Positions 41,301 to 46,715 of a stretch of DNA of 64,000 bases are shown here, piece by piece. A program made the translations under genes and the position numbers. The stretch comes from Schistocephalus solidus (lineage: Eukaryota; Platyhelminthes; Cestoda; Diphyllobothriidea; Diphyllobothriidae). The stretch's first letter is position 1. Each line of letters begins with the position of its first letter. Below the pieces are notes generated by a model, which was not told where the DNA came from, made no database searches, and saw nothing but the letters and a program-made list of their open reading frames with translations. Location of the stretch: the NCBI GenBank assembly GCA_017591395.1, contig WEDG01004256.1, positions 124,001-188,000 of the forward strand, given 5' to 3'.

Positions 41301-44300
41301 CAGGTGATCTAGCAGCTGCTGAATATCCCACACCCGTTTATCAACAAGTCTTTTCTCACCAAACGACAGTTGAAGAAATTTCGACGATTATGTCTGTTTA
41401 CTTGTCAACCTTCTGACCTTCGGGGTATGGAACTAATCATAGCCTTTTGCTAATTGAGTTTTTTTTGAGTGTTTTATGTCGAAGTTAGGTGGTTTAACAT
41501 CCTTTTTGGCATCACTGTAAACACTTCCTTGGCTCAGTAAAGAAATATTGGCAAGATCGCAATATGCGACCAAACTCAGGTGAAAAAAGTAAAGGTCAGC
41601 GTATAATAGGTGACCGTAATACATTACAATGTAACTTTAACTCTATCCATTGTGTTCGTTAACGTTAGCATTCGTTGCCGGGTTGGTAGGGTCACACAAT
41701 ATTTCGTTGGCCATAGGAGGACCGAAGTATTGGGTCGAATGGCAACTTTCTAGTACGCAACATTAGTTTCAAAATGCATCCGTTTTACTGTGGTAAGGAA
41801 AGACCGCGCAGAGTCGGCCTCATTCTTGCTCCCGTTGTGGGTCCGTAAAAAAGTGGTTCGGGTGAGCTAGGAATGATATCGCGCACAGTGGTCAGCGTGA
41901 TGTAGAGCCATTGGATCGCGCAAGCTGCACGTGTCGGGGCATCCAAATATTGTGTCACCCTACTAACTCGGCAACTAATGTAACCCTAACGAAAACACTG
42001 GATGGGGTTAAGATTAGATGAGCTCTCTCCCTTTCTTTATTTAGACCCACCTATAAAACCCTTAATACCACCGGTCCCGTATTACTAGCTGACGTATCCT
42101 TTGTTTCATGACATGGGTCGCATATTACAATCTTGCCGAAATATGTTATCTGCGTCCAATCTTAGATTCCTCGCAGGAAACTTTGGTTCTGCGACGGATT
42201 GACTTATCAGCTAAATTATGCCAACTAAGGCTTCTCTCAAAAGGTTCTGTCGCTTTCAAGGTCTACTGTAAAATTCTCCTTTTCGGGTTCTTATTAATTG
42301 GTTATAGCAAAGGTAATGCTAGTTAATTTATCATCGCACTAGTGAGTTTAAATCACATTCCTTTTGTTAATCCTGAATTTTGGTGAGGTACACCCGTGGT
42401 AAGAGGAGTTGGACCTACGTTGATTGCGTTGATGCATCGGACAAACCTGCTTGACAAACATACCTGTACATATAGAAAAAATAACAGTCAATAATACAGC
42501 AGGAACACCAGATACTAACAGGGAAAGATAAGAGCGCAGGAAAGATGTCGGCAGCTTTTCGTTGATATGAAACACACAAAACAGTTCAAGGTGCAAACAA
42601 AGATACGAGGAAGGGCTAGCTGATAAATAATCTTCATAGCCAAAAAGAGTTTCAGTCCCAGCCTTGATCGACCCCAATTCCACTCATCACTAACTGCAGC
42701 CCTGAATAGAAAGGCCTAAAATGCCCTCAGTCCTCTAATATCCCAGTTTTTACTGTCTTACGCAAATTCACAATGAAAGATCTTTGGCTTAAAAATCTGA
42801 CAAAAGGTAGTGTTTTATTTGCGCGGTATTTTTTACAGGACTGCTAAACTATTGGCTTAGGTTTCTTTATAGGTACACCGCAGTCGATATGATCAGACTT
42901 GAATGCGGAATGTCAAAACTGGTTAATGATCAATGTAAGAGGCAGTACCCATAACGCGAGAATTATTTTCCTTAAGAAATCGGGTTGGCAGTGCTGTTCT
43001 CTTCCGCTAGCTACGTTTACTAGGCTCTCATCCTGCTCAGGTGGTCAAGTAGGGTTTATGAGAAAACATCAGAGTGAACAGTGAGATTAGTTTTTTACGG
43101 CGATTTGGCGTTGACCAACTTTAAGGAGCAACGCGCTAACATCAAATTATGTTTTCCGTTAAATAAAACAGTGGCACAAATAGCTCCAACGTTGCGGGAA
43201 GCTTATGGGAAGGAATCCCTAAGCCAGGCAAGAATTTAGGAATGGTTTGTCTGGCTCAGGAATGCTCAAATGTCACTTGAAGATGAATTCAGGCCTGATC
43301 ACCCCTCAACGTCCATGACAGACGAAACCGTTCAAAAAGTGTGCGATGCTGTTATGTCTACTCGTCTCGATCCGCCTACTTACTCCCTCGACTTAACTGC
43401 TTGCGACTTCTTCTTATTCCCAACAAAAACCTACAAGGAAAGTGTTTTATGAACGCATAAGTGGTTTAAAAAAATCGTTGGAGCTCAACAGAATATAAAA
43501 CATGTTTTGAAGAGAGGAAAACTCGTTTGGAAAAGTGCATAGCATCTAATGGAGAGTTTTTTGAAGTGGATTAATGTTTCTAAGATGTAGTCTCCACTGT
43601 TAAATTTTAATTTTTTGATACTCTCTCCTTAGTAATCTTCCCAGTCGCCCGGCTTTTTCTGTGCTATTTCGTTGATCTCCTGAACTAGTATATGCTACCA
43701 GCATGATGGTTTTCTGTTCTAGTTGTTTTTTTTTATTTTCAGAGAAGTTTTTGATTGTTACGCCATTCACTATGTCAGGCGCCGCAAGGGGCAGTCTCAC
43801 GGAGCAGTACCAACGGAACACAATCATCACCACAGCCCGTAGCTTCCCATACCTCACCACTCGCGTCGAAATTATTGCACACGAGGATGTTGTGCTTTCG
43901 CCGGTAGAGGTGGCTCTTCAGGATGTTATTCAGCGAAATCAGCAGTTGACGCGGGCGCTGGCAGTCCGCCCACCAGACGCCAAATTTCTACAAATGGTTC
44001 TACAGGTAGATCATCGACCCGGCCCACTATCTCGCACAAAATATACCTGAGTTCCTTGCTGCGTAAGCGCTTTACTGTAAGCATTTGAATGCACGCGGTA
44101 GGCAAGAAAAGCTGGGAGATCGTTGGTTCTTCGTCTTTGGCCGTGGCTTGTTGATTAAACCCTTGCATTTCCAGTAACGGTTTGCTCGTCGCAGCAGACC
44201 TTCCTGCTGAAAGATGGAATTCGCAGCCGTAATGTGGCAGAGATAAGGGCGTGCGAGAGGATGCCCAAAGAAGTGAATTCCTTTCTGTAGGTAAGTGAGT

Positions 44301-46133
44301 TGGCCGGGCTGCACTCCCGCCCCAGGTACATTTACTAGGCACTCTTCTTGATAAATTGGCCAAACAGCGTCCACGAGAAACCAGCGCAACGGATGGAGGG
44401 ACTCTTTTATTCAAACCCCTTCCAATGCTCTTGGCGATTTTGCGATGAAGCAAGTTAAGGAGCAAAGTGTCCATTAGGGTTTCCTTTTTGGACATCGAAA
44501 GAATCGTTCACGATAAATTTGTCTCTCATGGTACCACAGTGCCGTGTTGACTCAAGCAAGAATTTGGGCTTCATCAAACTTGAATGTGTGGCTGGGTCCT
44601 GTCGAATGAGCTGTGAGTTGAGAGCTGGTGTCAGTCCTTCCACAGTCCTTTTCTGCGTGTTCGGCTACCCGCACTTGAAGTATTCTTCCAGTTTCGCAAC
44701 ATAGTTGCTTTGCCTACAACTGCGCCAGATCCTTCTTCGCGATAATATTAACTTAATTGGCCGAACAGATGAGCGATCTTATTAACAGAGTCTGCAGAAG
44801 GCATTAAGAATACTTGCATTTTTAGGATAAATTTTCTTTTATTAATTGAATGTGGTGCCGGAACAGACGCTCAATATGAAATAGGGCGTGTAAACGGATG
44901 AAAAACAGAAAATCTACGCTTATTGTTTAAAGAAGGTGGGATTAGGTAACATAATATGCAGCAGGCAAACTTAATCCTAACACTTACTCTAATTCCAGCC
45001 CTAAATCTTTACCTAACCCAATTCTTTAACCCAAACTAAACATTGACCTCTCCTTTGAACACTTTCTTAAAATCAGCATGCAACCTAGCCCTTATATAAC
45101 ATGCCTACATAAATCCAGTTAGCAGACATATTAGGGTAATGAAAACGAAGGACTCACATATTAGCTCTTCCGCAGATACTGCATGGATGCGGTAAATTTG
45201 CCATGTCTTCGCGGAAAACGTGTCGAAAGACAAATTGGTTTTCTGAGTTGTACCTGCGAGGACTTGGTCCCCGAAGCCACACGAACTTATACACTGATCG
45301 TATATTGTTCCCCTCGTTACACTTCGACCTCTTTTTGACTTGCATATTGCACAGCTTTCATTTTTTGGTATATAGGGTTGTGTGAGCGCGACTGTGAATC
45401 AGGGCCCGCTGGAAGTTGCGAAACTTTTTCTTGGAAAGTCTAGCACCAGCTTTAGCGCGGATGGCGAGGACACACTACGTATAAAAAACAGCCTTCGTAT
45501 TTCTCTCAAAGAATTTCTATGCAAGTAAGTTTTCTTACTTTCTTATCACTTCGTTGCTGGCTTTGAACTTACTAGGAATTATTTGGGCTTTGGAAATAGA
45601 AGTGCTTTATAGTAATTACAGGGCAGGTACTACGAGATTTTCTGGAGAGAAACTTTGGCAATACTTCCATTGAGCCTGACAGTATACAATTCAATTGTGT
45701 GCATTCTGAAATTTAAGCCTGACCTTGAACCTTGTGCTCGGACATTTTAAATCCCACGCCATTCCATTTGGTTTAATGGCGCTTCGATTAATCTTAATGT
45801 CGTATTACTTTCAGTGTAAGACCCCTTCATCTTTGACTTAGTAGCTTTTTAAGAAGTCGAGCAGACTTTTGAATTGTGAGTCCTGAATAGCTCGGTATGT
45901 GTGTATTTTTACTGTACATTGACTAGAAATTTAAGTTAAGTAATCAGCCATTGTGGTCGCTAAGAGCACTAAATATCCCCCGTCTTTTATATTTTAGGTC
46001 AGAAGAGGCTATCGACGTAAATCGTCGGTTAGTTGGACCCGATCAGGAGGAATACCAACATGAGTTAGAGCGCAGCTTTAGTGAAATGAAGCGACTGATG
46101 AGTCCTTTTCTGAGACCAAACTGTATTTCATGA
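2118..46133 (+). CDS. DOCK: DOCK6/7/8-like guanine nucleotide exchange factor, 21 exons, 5' incomplete
   Basis: Multi-exon gene for a DOCK-C (DOCK6/7/8, zizimin-related) exchange factor, a family that activates Rac/Cdc42 GTPases at membranes through a C-terminal DHR2 domain, with a DHR1/C2 domain binding phosphoinositides. Twenty-one exons join in one frame (about 1,683 residues). They give, in order: the C2 strand [20 protein letters not shown] and GYS/WLPIF, the AWFFLELL helix, [67 protein letters not shown]...[30 protein letters not shown] and [16 protein letters not shown]. These match the vertebrate family in order and spacing. The family is about 2,050-2,140 residues long, so roughly 500-600 N-terminal residues lie upstream. 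The C-terminal tail after the last helix is short. Exon borders are my own reading of GT/AG sites; frame continuity is strong support. DOCK6, 7 and 8 cannot be told apart here. Confidence 0.93.
4190..4310 (+). repeat. Fragment of AT-rich interspersed repeat
   Basis: Shares the segment 'taattaaaac..tttaaaacctaag..tcgagtataaaatttgaag' with 28440-28530 and, more weakly, with 14810-14880 and 25970-26020. It lies in the DOCK intron between 2376 and 4777, where I otherwise see nothing. Confidence 0.45.
4778..4900 (+). CDS. DOCK: DOCK exon b: end of DHR1/C2 domain
   Basis: 41 codons between a TTTTCCAG acceptor and a GTTAGT donor, phase 0 on both sides. It begins WLPIF, which directly continues the GYS of the previous exon (family GY-T/S-W-L/I-P-I/M). 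It then reads [16 protein letters not shown], matching the family segment in which a proline-rich 'LPV..EKLPP' loop follows. Confidence 0.85.
4901..7305. other. DOCK intron, no recognised element
   Basis: Intron between exons b and c. A more GC-balanced block at about 5,540-5,960 holds overlapping open frames on both strands but no motif I can name; it may be an old repeat. Confidence 0.5.
7306..7485 (+). CDS. DOCK: DOCK exon c: DHR1-scaffold linker
   Basis: 60 codons, phase 0 on both sides, after a strong pyrimidine tract ending CGTAG and before GTAGTC. The peptide [19 protein letters not shown] lines up with the family segment 'WVDNHKGVFxVEVxAVSSVHTQD', followed by LGKVLQSL-like helix residues (here IGKVLQSL). 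It is in a different frame from the longest open frame at this place (7152-7466), which I read as a shadow. Confidence 0.78.
8241..8720 (+). repeat. Tandem duplication of a 239-bp unit
   Basis: 8241-8479 and 8482-8720 begin gagtccagtcacccct and end gtcagctgagcgct. I count about five to seven single-base differences, such as ctcgtt/ctagtt and accacg/accatg, so the duplication is recent. It lies in the intron between exons c and d. A 12-base run of G sits just upstream (about 8131-8143). Confidence 0.95.
9495..9770 (+). repeat. tRNA-derived SINE, plus orientation, with longest body
   Basis: The head contains an A-box-like region (AACCGATAGGACAGCGAG) and a B box (GTGGGTTCGAGCC). Next come a decayed hairpin (CCTCAGGGGTTGCAAAATCTGA), the family body (GGCTGGCTGACGATGGCTTATAAGCC...GACCATTCCAGTCTCCCTTGTC) and a 3' part (GTGCGGCTGCTGGCGGGACTGAAGATTGAGCCCC) shared with 40.7 kb. 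It lies in the intron before exon d. Confidence 0.7.
9856..10117 (+). CDS. DOCK: DOCK exon d: start of helical scaffold
   Basis: 87 codons plus one base: acceptor CAG at 9853-9855, donor CAG/GTAGGA, ends phase 1. The peptide [17 protein letters not shown], then [17 protein letters not shown], then SRLLCSYL follows the family pattern 'LVxFLHxxLDKL...FEAxxxIVxxxH...LLASYIHYVF'. An alternative acceptor near 9796 would extend the exon in frame but would not give phase 0. Confidence 0.82.
11583..11680 (+). CDS. DOCK: DOCK exon e: scaffold
   Basis: 98 bases, phase 1 in and phase 0 out, with a very good TTTTTTCGTTTCAG acceptor and donor AAG/GTTACT. It reads [20 protein letters not shown] when joined to the previous exon's last base. 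It is short compared with the long low-conservation linker vertebrate DOCK-C proteins have here. The phase agreement with both neighbours is the main support. Confidence 0.7.
12421..12528 (+). CDS. DOCK: DOCK exon f: AWFFLELL helix
   Basis: 36 codons, phase 0 on both sides, acceptor GGTTTAG and donor GTGAGT. It ends [12 protein letters not shown], a very recognisable family motif (vertebrates: KYAWFFFELLVKSM), preceded by a helix [16 protein letters not shown] that matches 'EELALQxVVxxGxVRE'. Too short for an ordinary ORF list; found by motif. Confidence 0.88.
12529..16067. other. DOCK intron with an AT-rich repeat copy
   Basis: Intron between exons f and g. Apart from the repeat copy at 14.48-14.89 kb I recognise nothing. 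Frames at 13,777-14,199, 15,208-15,471 and 15,774-16,019 have no family signature and no fit to the DOCK frame. Confidence 0.5.
14480..14890 (+). repeat. AT-rich interspersed repeat, copy 1
   Basis: Shares an ordered set of blocks with 28160-28540: 'ttttggttttgaaaaaaaa', 'gtccgattcccgtgtaactttgacctcgacct' against 'gtccaatttcgaataattttgaacccgacct', 'gaggaagagttcacata' against 'gaggaagaggtcacata', and 'ttttaaaccgaaa' near the end. No coding sense found; probably an old non-autonomous element. Confidence 0.55.
16068..16388 (+). CDS. DOCK: DOCK exon g: scaffold, [10 protein letters not shown]
   Basis: 107 codons, phase 0 on both sides (CTTTTAG acceptor, GTGAGT donor). [10 protein letters not shown] continues the FFLELL helix (family VKSMAQHV). 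Then come [20 protein letters not shown] and [16 protein letters not shown], matching the family 'MDDIxxxVxxxxxEIxxxL...NxSLAFFLxDLLSxMDRGFVF'. Confidence 0.92.
16795..17094 (+). CDS. DOCK: DOCK exon h: scaffold
   Basis: 100 codons, phase 0 on both sides (TTTCAG acceptor, GAG/GTACAT donor). [20 protein letters not shown] matches the family 'xxLRLEFLRILCSHEHYxxLNL'. [20 protein letters not shown] matches the segment ending 'FRQQHFLTGLLFTELA'. Confidence 0.9.
18094..18408 (+). CDS. DOCK: DOCK exon i: scaffold, LYLPLLEI
   Basis: 105 codons, phase 0 on both sides; acceptor ATACAG, donor [27 protein letters not shown] and [20 protein letters not shown] match the family 'VxxxVHxLLSSHDxDPR...IAxLYLPLxGIIxxxxPQL'. 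It ends in an acidic, low-complexity tail. A better-looking AG at 18076-18077 would break the frame, so I prefer the AG just before 18094. Confidence 0.87.
18409..21796. other. DOCK intron, no recognised element
   Basis: Intron between exons i and j. A GC-richer patch at about 19,590-19,860 with many CpG steps stands out from the AT-rich surroundings, but I cannot assign it. Confidence 0.5.
21797..22159 (+). CDS. DOCK: DOCK exon j: scaffold, LHYFEYK
   Basis: 121 codons, phase 0 on both sides (TTGTTAG acceptor, AAG/GTATGG donor). The first 60 residues are serine-rich and probably disordered. Then [20 protein letters not shown] and [15 protein letters not shown] match 'LLICLLWVLKNADxxxLxKW...LNRLLDLLYLCVxCFEYKG'. 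Confidence 0.93.
23167..23463 (+). CDS. DOCK: DOCK exon k: scaffold
   Basis: 99 codons, phase 0 on both sides, acceptor GATAG and donor [26 protein letters not shown] follows FEYK in the family order, where a lysine-rich helix comes next. It ends in [20 protein letters not shown], matching 'LATEANLIILDTLEIVVQ'. The middle is weakly conserved. Confidence 0.82.
23464..26362. other. DOCK intron with a repeat fragment
   Basis: Intron between exons k and l. At 25,290-25,400 a piece of the AT-rich repeat (aaagggtatcttttggttt) is visible, and at 25,960-26,020 its 'ttttttaaaccgaaaaatgcc...cataaaatttgaaa' end. Nothing else recognised. Confidence 0.5.
26363..26671 (+). CDS. DOCK: DOCK exon l: scaffold
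   Basis: 103 codons, phase 0 on both sides, after a long pyrimidine tract ending ATAAAG, donor [29 protein letters not shown] matches 'LLGGVLKVLLHSMACNQSAV'. The end [15 protein letters not shown] matches the 'FATxRALVSKFP' helix, completed by the next exon. Confidence 0.85.
27104..27226 (+). CDS. DOCK: DOCK exon m: [12 protein letters not shown]
   Basis: 41 codons, phase 0 on both sides, TTTATCAG acceptor, AAT/GTTTAG donor. [20 protein letters not shown] follows LMGK from the previous exon and matches the family '[20 protein letters not shown]', then [18 protein letters not shown] ('LLRHCSSSIGTIRSHAS'). The longest open frame here (27076-27258) is a shadow in another frame. Confidence 0.88.
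28160..28540 (+). repeat. AT-rich interspersed repeat, copy 2
   Basis: Second copy of the repeat at 14.48-14.89 kb, in the intron between exons m and n. It ends with 'ttgagtataaaatttgaag', also seen at 4.27 kb. Together the copies show one family of at least 350 bp. Confidence 0.55.
29181..29840 (+). CDS. DOCK: DOCK exon n: scaffold into DHR2
   Basis: 220 codons, the longest exon, phase 0 on both sides (TTTTTAG acceptor, CTC/GTAAGT donor). The segment [19 protein letters not shown] and [12 protein letters not shown] matches '[34 protein letters not shown]'. [20 protein letters not shown] then matches 'LMYRIAKGYQTSPDLRLTW', the entry to DHR2. The first 70 residues look like a lineage-specific extension. 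The next exon follows after a 6,065-bp intron that contains a LINE. Confidence 0.92.
30866..31728 (-). pseudogene. LINE copy A zinc-finger tail
   Basis: Five C2H2-like fingers after the RT region, broken by frameshifts. Finger 1 has [17 protein letters not shown] with its first Cys pair damaged (CPRF). Finger 2, NCPQCDRT, is cut. Finger 3 is in another frame and seen only in part. Fingers 4 and 5 are intact: [21 protein letters not shown] and [22 protein letters not shown] Thr/Ser-rich linker with a Thr run, from (GGT)n DNA at about 31,405-31,430, separates fingers 1 and 2. Confidence 0.88.
31882..33337 (-). pseudogene. LINE copy A reverse transcriptase and C-terminal region
   Basis: Minus-strand fragments in several frames: [75 protein letters not shown] and [23 protein letters not shown] is the catalytic box, where the family normally has FADD. 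A net deletion of about 97 bp against copy B, near 32,645-32,670, removes the conserved 'F.VTNGVKQGC.LAP.LFS' segment and shifts the frame. The last frame (32598-31882) continues into [20 protein letters not shown] and [20 protein letters not shown], the typical C-terminal domain. Confidence 0.92.
33790..34480 (-). pseudogene. LINE copy A endonuclease
   Basis: Residues include [10 protein letters not shown] (catalytic Glu present), [34 protein letters not shown] (the LGDFNA box) and, in a shifted frame, [13 protein letters not shown], where the family has DH at the catalytic His and this copy has Arg. These are the boxes of an exonuclease III-like endonuclease that nicks target DNA in LINE retrotransposition. 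A stop after HLLD and a frameshift split it into the frames 34452-33886 and 33994-33350. Confidence 0.9.
35240..35465 (+). repeat. Solo LINE 3'-region unit, opposite orientation to copy A
   Basis: The reverse complement reads 'ctaccgcacactcttctcctttactcacctgagccgggtgtcatgac..caagaagaccggaggcgg'. It matches the 3' unit of copy A at 30,115-30,220 and the units at 56,930-57,030 and 58,160-58,240. A degenerate 'acggtagttgacgc..' flank also matches. It sits about 400 bp beyond copy A's 5' end, so copy A is flanked by inverted versions of this unit. Confidence 0.6.
35906..36376 (+). CDS. DOCK: DOCK exon o: DHR2 lobe A
   Basis: 157 codons, phase 0 on both sides (AATCAG acceptor, GCG/GTGAGT donor). 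[20 protein letters not shown] is the hallmark 'HAEAAQCLVHxAALVAEYL' helix. ESG-like region and [20 protein letters not shown] plus [17 protein letters not shown] match 'LxAGxYExVNEVYKxxIPI...RDxKKLSxIHxKLQ', the dimerising lobe A. Confidence 0.95.
36895..37065 (-). repeat. tRNA-derived SINE with clear tRNA head
   Basis: Read on minus: AACGAACCCGTTGCGTAGTGGGTTAGAGCGGTTGACTT... contains a D-arm/A box and an anticodon arm GTTGA-CTTATAA-TCAAC (anticodon TAT, Ile-like). Then come a B-box-like AAGTTTGAGCC and the body CTGACTAGCTGACGACAGCTAATGAGCC. The SINE is in the intron between exons o and p. Confidence 0.75.
37529..37663 (+). CDS. DOCK: DOCK exon p: DHR2 lobe [12 protein letters not shown]
   Basis: 45 codons, phase 0 on both sides (TTTATAG acceptor, AAG/GTAAAT donor). 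[20 protein letters not shown] and [17 protein letters not shown] are nearly the family sequence '[37 protein letters not shown]', which makes this the clearest single exon of the gene. Confidence 0.97.
38460..39320. repeat. Degenerate telomere-like tracts
   Basis: 38,490-38,575 runs in a CCTAAC-like rhythm (cctaaacccaacc...cctaaagcaaaccctaactctacc). 39,130-39,300 runs in a TTAGGG/TTAAGG-like rhythm (ttaggcttaggataaagg...gctaagggttatatgtagggttg). The two are in opposite sense. A third tract is at 44,970-45,080. The rhythm is imperfect, so these are old or only resemble telomeric repeats. Confidence 0.55.
39711..39800 (+). CDS. DOCK: DOCK exon q: DHR2 lobe B
   Basis: 30 codons, phase 0 on both sides (TTATCTAG acceptor, AAG/GTATCG donor). 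[20 protein letters not shown] matches '[31 protein letters not shown]'. Confidence 0.94.
39872..39962 (+). CDS. DOCK: DOCK exon r: DHR2 lobe [11 protein letters not shown]
   Basis: 30 codons plus one base, phase 0 in and phase 1 out. The upstream intron is only 71 bp. [20 protein letters not shown] then [10 protein letters not shown] matches '[30 protein letters not shown]'. The donor is ATTA/GTAAGC. Confidence 0.95.
40515..40760. repeat. Inverted pair of SINE bodies around a shared hairpin
   Basis: 40,520-40,590 carries the body on minus (GACTAATAAGCCAGGAAG...CCCTTGTCTTTGTCGGCA) and 40,610-40,690 the body on plus (GATGACGGCTAATAAGCC...CTTCCCTTGTCTTTGTTGG). They meet at CCCAGGTATTGCACAACCTGGG (40,586-40,607), the family hairpin. 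The right copy continues into GTACGGCTGCTGGCAGGCCTCC, shared with 9.7 kb. It lies in the intron between exons r and s. Confidence 0.75.
41655..41996. mobile_element. MITE-like element with about 50-bp terminal inverted repeats
   Basis: 41,655-41,707 (ttcgttaacgttagcattcg...gggtcacacaatattt) pairs with the reverse complement of 41,944-41,996 (ttcgttagggttacattagt...gggtgacacaatattt). I count roughly 80-85% identity over 50 bp. The 240-bp interior has no coding sense. It is probably a non-autonomous foldback or MITE element; the superfamily is unknown. Confidence 0.7.
43095..43590 (+). mobile_element. Mariner element with catalytic core deleted
   Basis: The N-terminal DNA-binding part reads [20 protein letters not shown] and [15 protein letters not shown], a stop, then [20 protein letters not shown] and [20 protein letters not shown], as in mariner transposases. 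It then jumps directly to [19 protein letters not shown], the 'PPYSPDLAPCDFFLFP' motif near the C-terminus, and a frameshifted end related to 'WxxRWxKCIASxGxYFE'. About 130-180 residues holding the first catalytic Asp residues are missing. It is in the DOCK intron before exon s. Confidence 0.88.
43743..44005 (+). CDS. DOCK: DOCK exon s: DHR2 lobes B/C, PFT and FLQMVLQ
   Basis: 263 bases, phase 1 in and phase 0 out, with a strong TTTTTTTTATTTTCAG acceptor and CAG/GTAGAT donor. Joined to the previous base it begins [10 protein letters not shown], family 'LRRFMYTTPFT'. [20 protein letters not shown] then [10 protein letters not shown] and [10 protein letters not shown] match 'LHEQYRRNTVLTTxHAFPYIKTR', 'VAIEDMxxKT' and 'DAKMLQMVLQ'. 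Confidence 0.96.
44072..44495 (-). pseudogene. Unidentified minus-strand open region in DOCK intron
   Basis: Two overlapping minus frames (44,389-44,072, 105 codons; 44,495-43,926, 189 codons running over exon s). One includes [20 protein letters not shown] and [24 protein letters not shown] sequence (here [13 protein letters not shown]). I do not recognise it. It directly follows a Penelope GIY-YIG fragment on the same strand, so it may belong to that or another element. Confidence 0.3.
44510..44706 (-). pseudogene. Penelope-like element GIY-YIG endonuclease fragment
   Basis: On minus: [14 protein letters not shown] (GIY-YIG 'GETGR..R..EH' block), then [20 protein letters not shown], which matches the same segment of the Penelope fragment at 49.8 kb (VAHSMGLRQTFKFDEV). 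A stop follows ILA. The retroelement's RT part is not seen. It lies in the intron between exons s and t. Confidence 0.75.
44960..45090 (+). repeat. Degenerate CCTAAC-like tract
   Basis: Runs such as cttaatcctaacacttactctaattccagccctaaatctttacctaaccc recall the tract at 38.5 kb. It lies in the intron just before exon t. Confidence 0.45.
45376..45524 (+). CDS. DOCK: DOCK exon t: DHR2 lobe C, nucleotide-sensor loop
   Basis: 149 bases, phase 0 in and phase 2 out (TATATAG acceptor, GCAA/GTAAGT donor). [20 protein letters not shown] matches '[20 protein letters not shown]', the helix-10 loop that in known DOCK structures places a valine near the bound nucleotide. Val is present as the third residue. 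[11 protein letters not shown] follows as 'LRLCFKEFIMRC'. Confidence 0.95.
45998..46133 (+). CDS. DOCK: DOCK exon u: last exon with stop
   Basis: 136 bases including a TGA stop (46131-46133), phase 2 in; acceptor [27 protein letters not shown] and [11 protein letters not shown] match '[32 protein letters not shown]'. The protein stops about 11 residues later (NCIS), without the 30-50 residue tail of vertebrate members. Confidence 0.95.
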
Positions 46134-46176
46134 GATCATTCGAAATTTCAGCCAATTTAATGGGAATAATTTAGGG

Positions 46177-46182
46177 AATAAA
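46177..46182 (+). terminator. Polyadenylation signal AATAAA of the DOCK gene
   Basis: AATAAA, 44 bases after the stop codon, in an AT-rich short 3' region. It fits a compact 3' UTR but is a common hexamer in such DNA. Confidence 0.55.
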
Positions 46183-46649
46183 TGTTTGTATGAACGAAAA
46201 AAAACAATTCTTTTCAAGCTAGACATTCTGTGCCCTAAGTCCCTTTGGAATACAGCCCAAGGCTACCTGTAAAAATGGGGACCTATTCCCGGATCCTTCC
46301 GAAGTATTTATACGTGACTCGGTTCCATGTAAGCGCGATAAATGTATCGCATGCAAATGAGCGAATTTTTATGATAGCTACACACGACACGCTATTGAAT
46401 GAGACATTGTTAAATCAAAACTCTGCAAAGAGGAGTCAACTTAAAGGACGACCACTCAGATAAGGGTTGACATTCAACCGGAAACGGGTGCGAGAGGCCT
46501 CAATAAAACCGTTTTAGGCAGGCTGTGTCGTAGCACCGAAGGTGAAAACGTGCGACTTTCCAAAAAAACATTTATTATTAGTTGCATGCTTTCGTTAAGT
46601 TATCCTCTTTTATATTGGCCGAAAAAAACTGCGAAGGCAGATGAACAAT

Positions 46650-46715
46650 GCCGAAAAAGACAAGGAAAACTGGAATGGCCATTTCTGGCTCATTAGTTGT
46701 CATCAGCCAGTCATA
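46650..46715 (-). repeat. SINE body fragment
   Basis: The reverse complement gives GACTGGCTGATGACAACTAATGAGCCAGAAATGGCCATTCCAGTTTTCCTTGTCTTTTTCGGC, the family body without head. It is next to the sequence gcaatgccgaaaaagacaaggaaaactgg as in other minus copies. Confidence 0.7.

Noticed and set aside
42348..42683. 111-codon minus frame with a hydrophobic stretch
   Set aside because: The hydrophobic run could be a membrane segment, but there is no family signature, start context or neighbour support.
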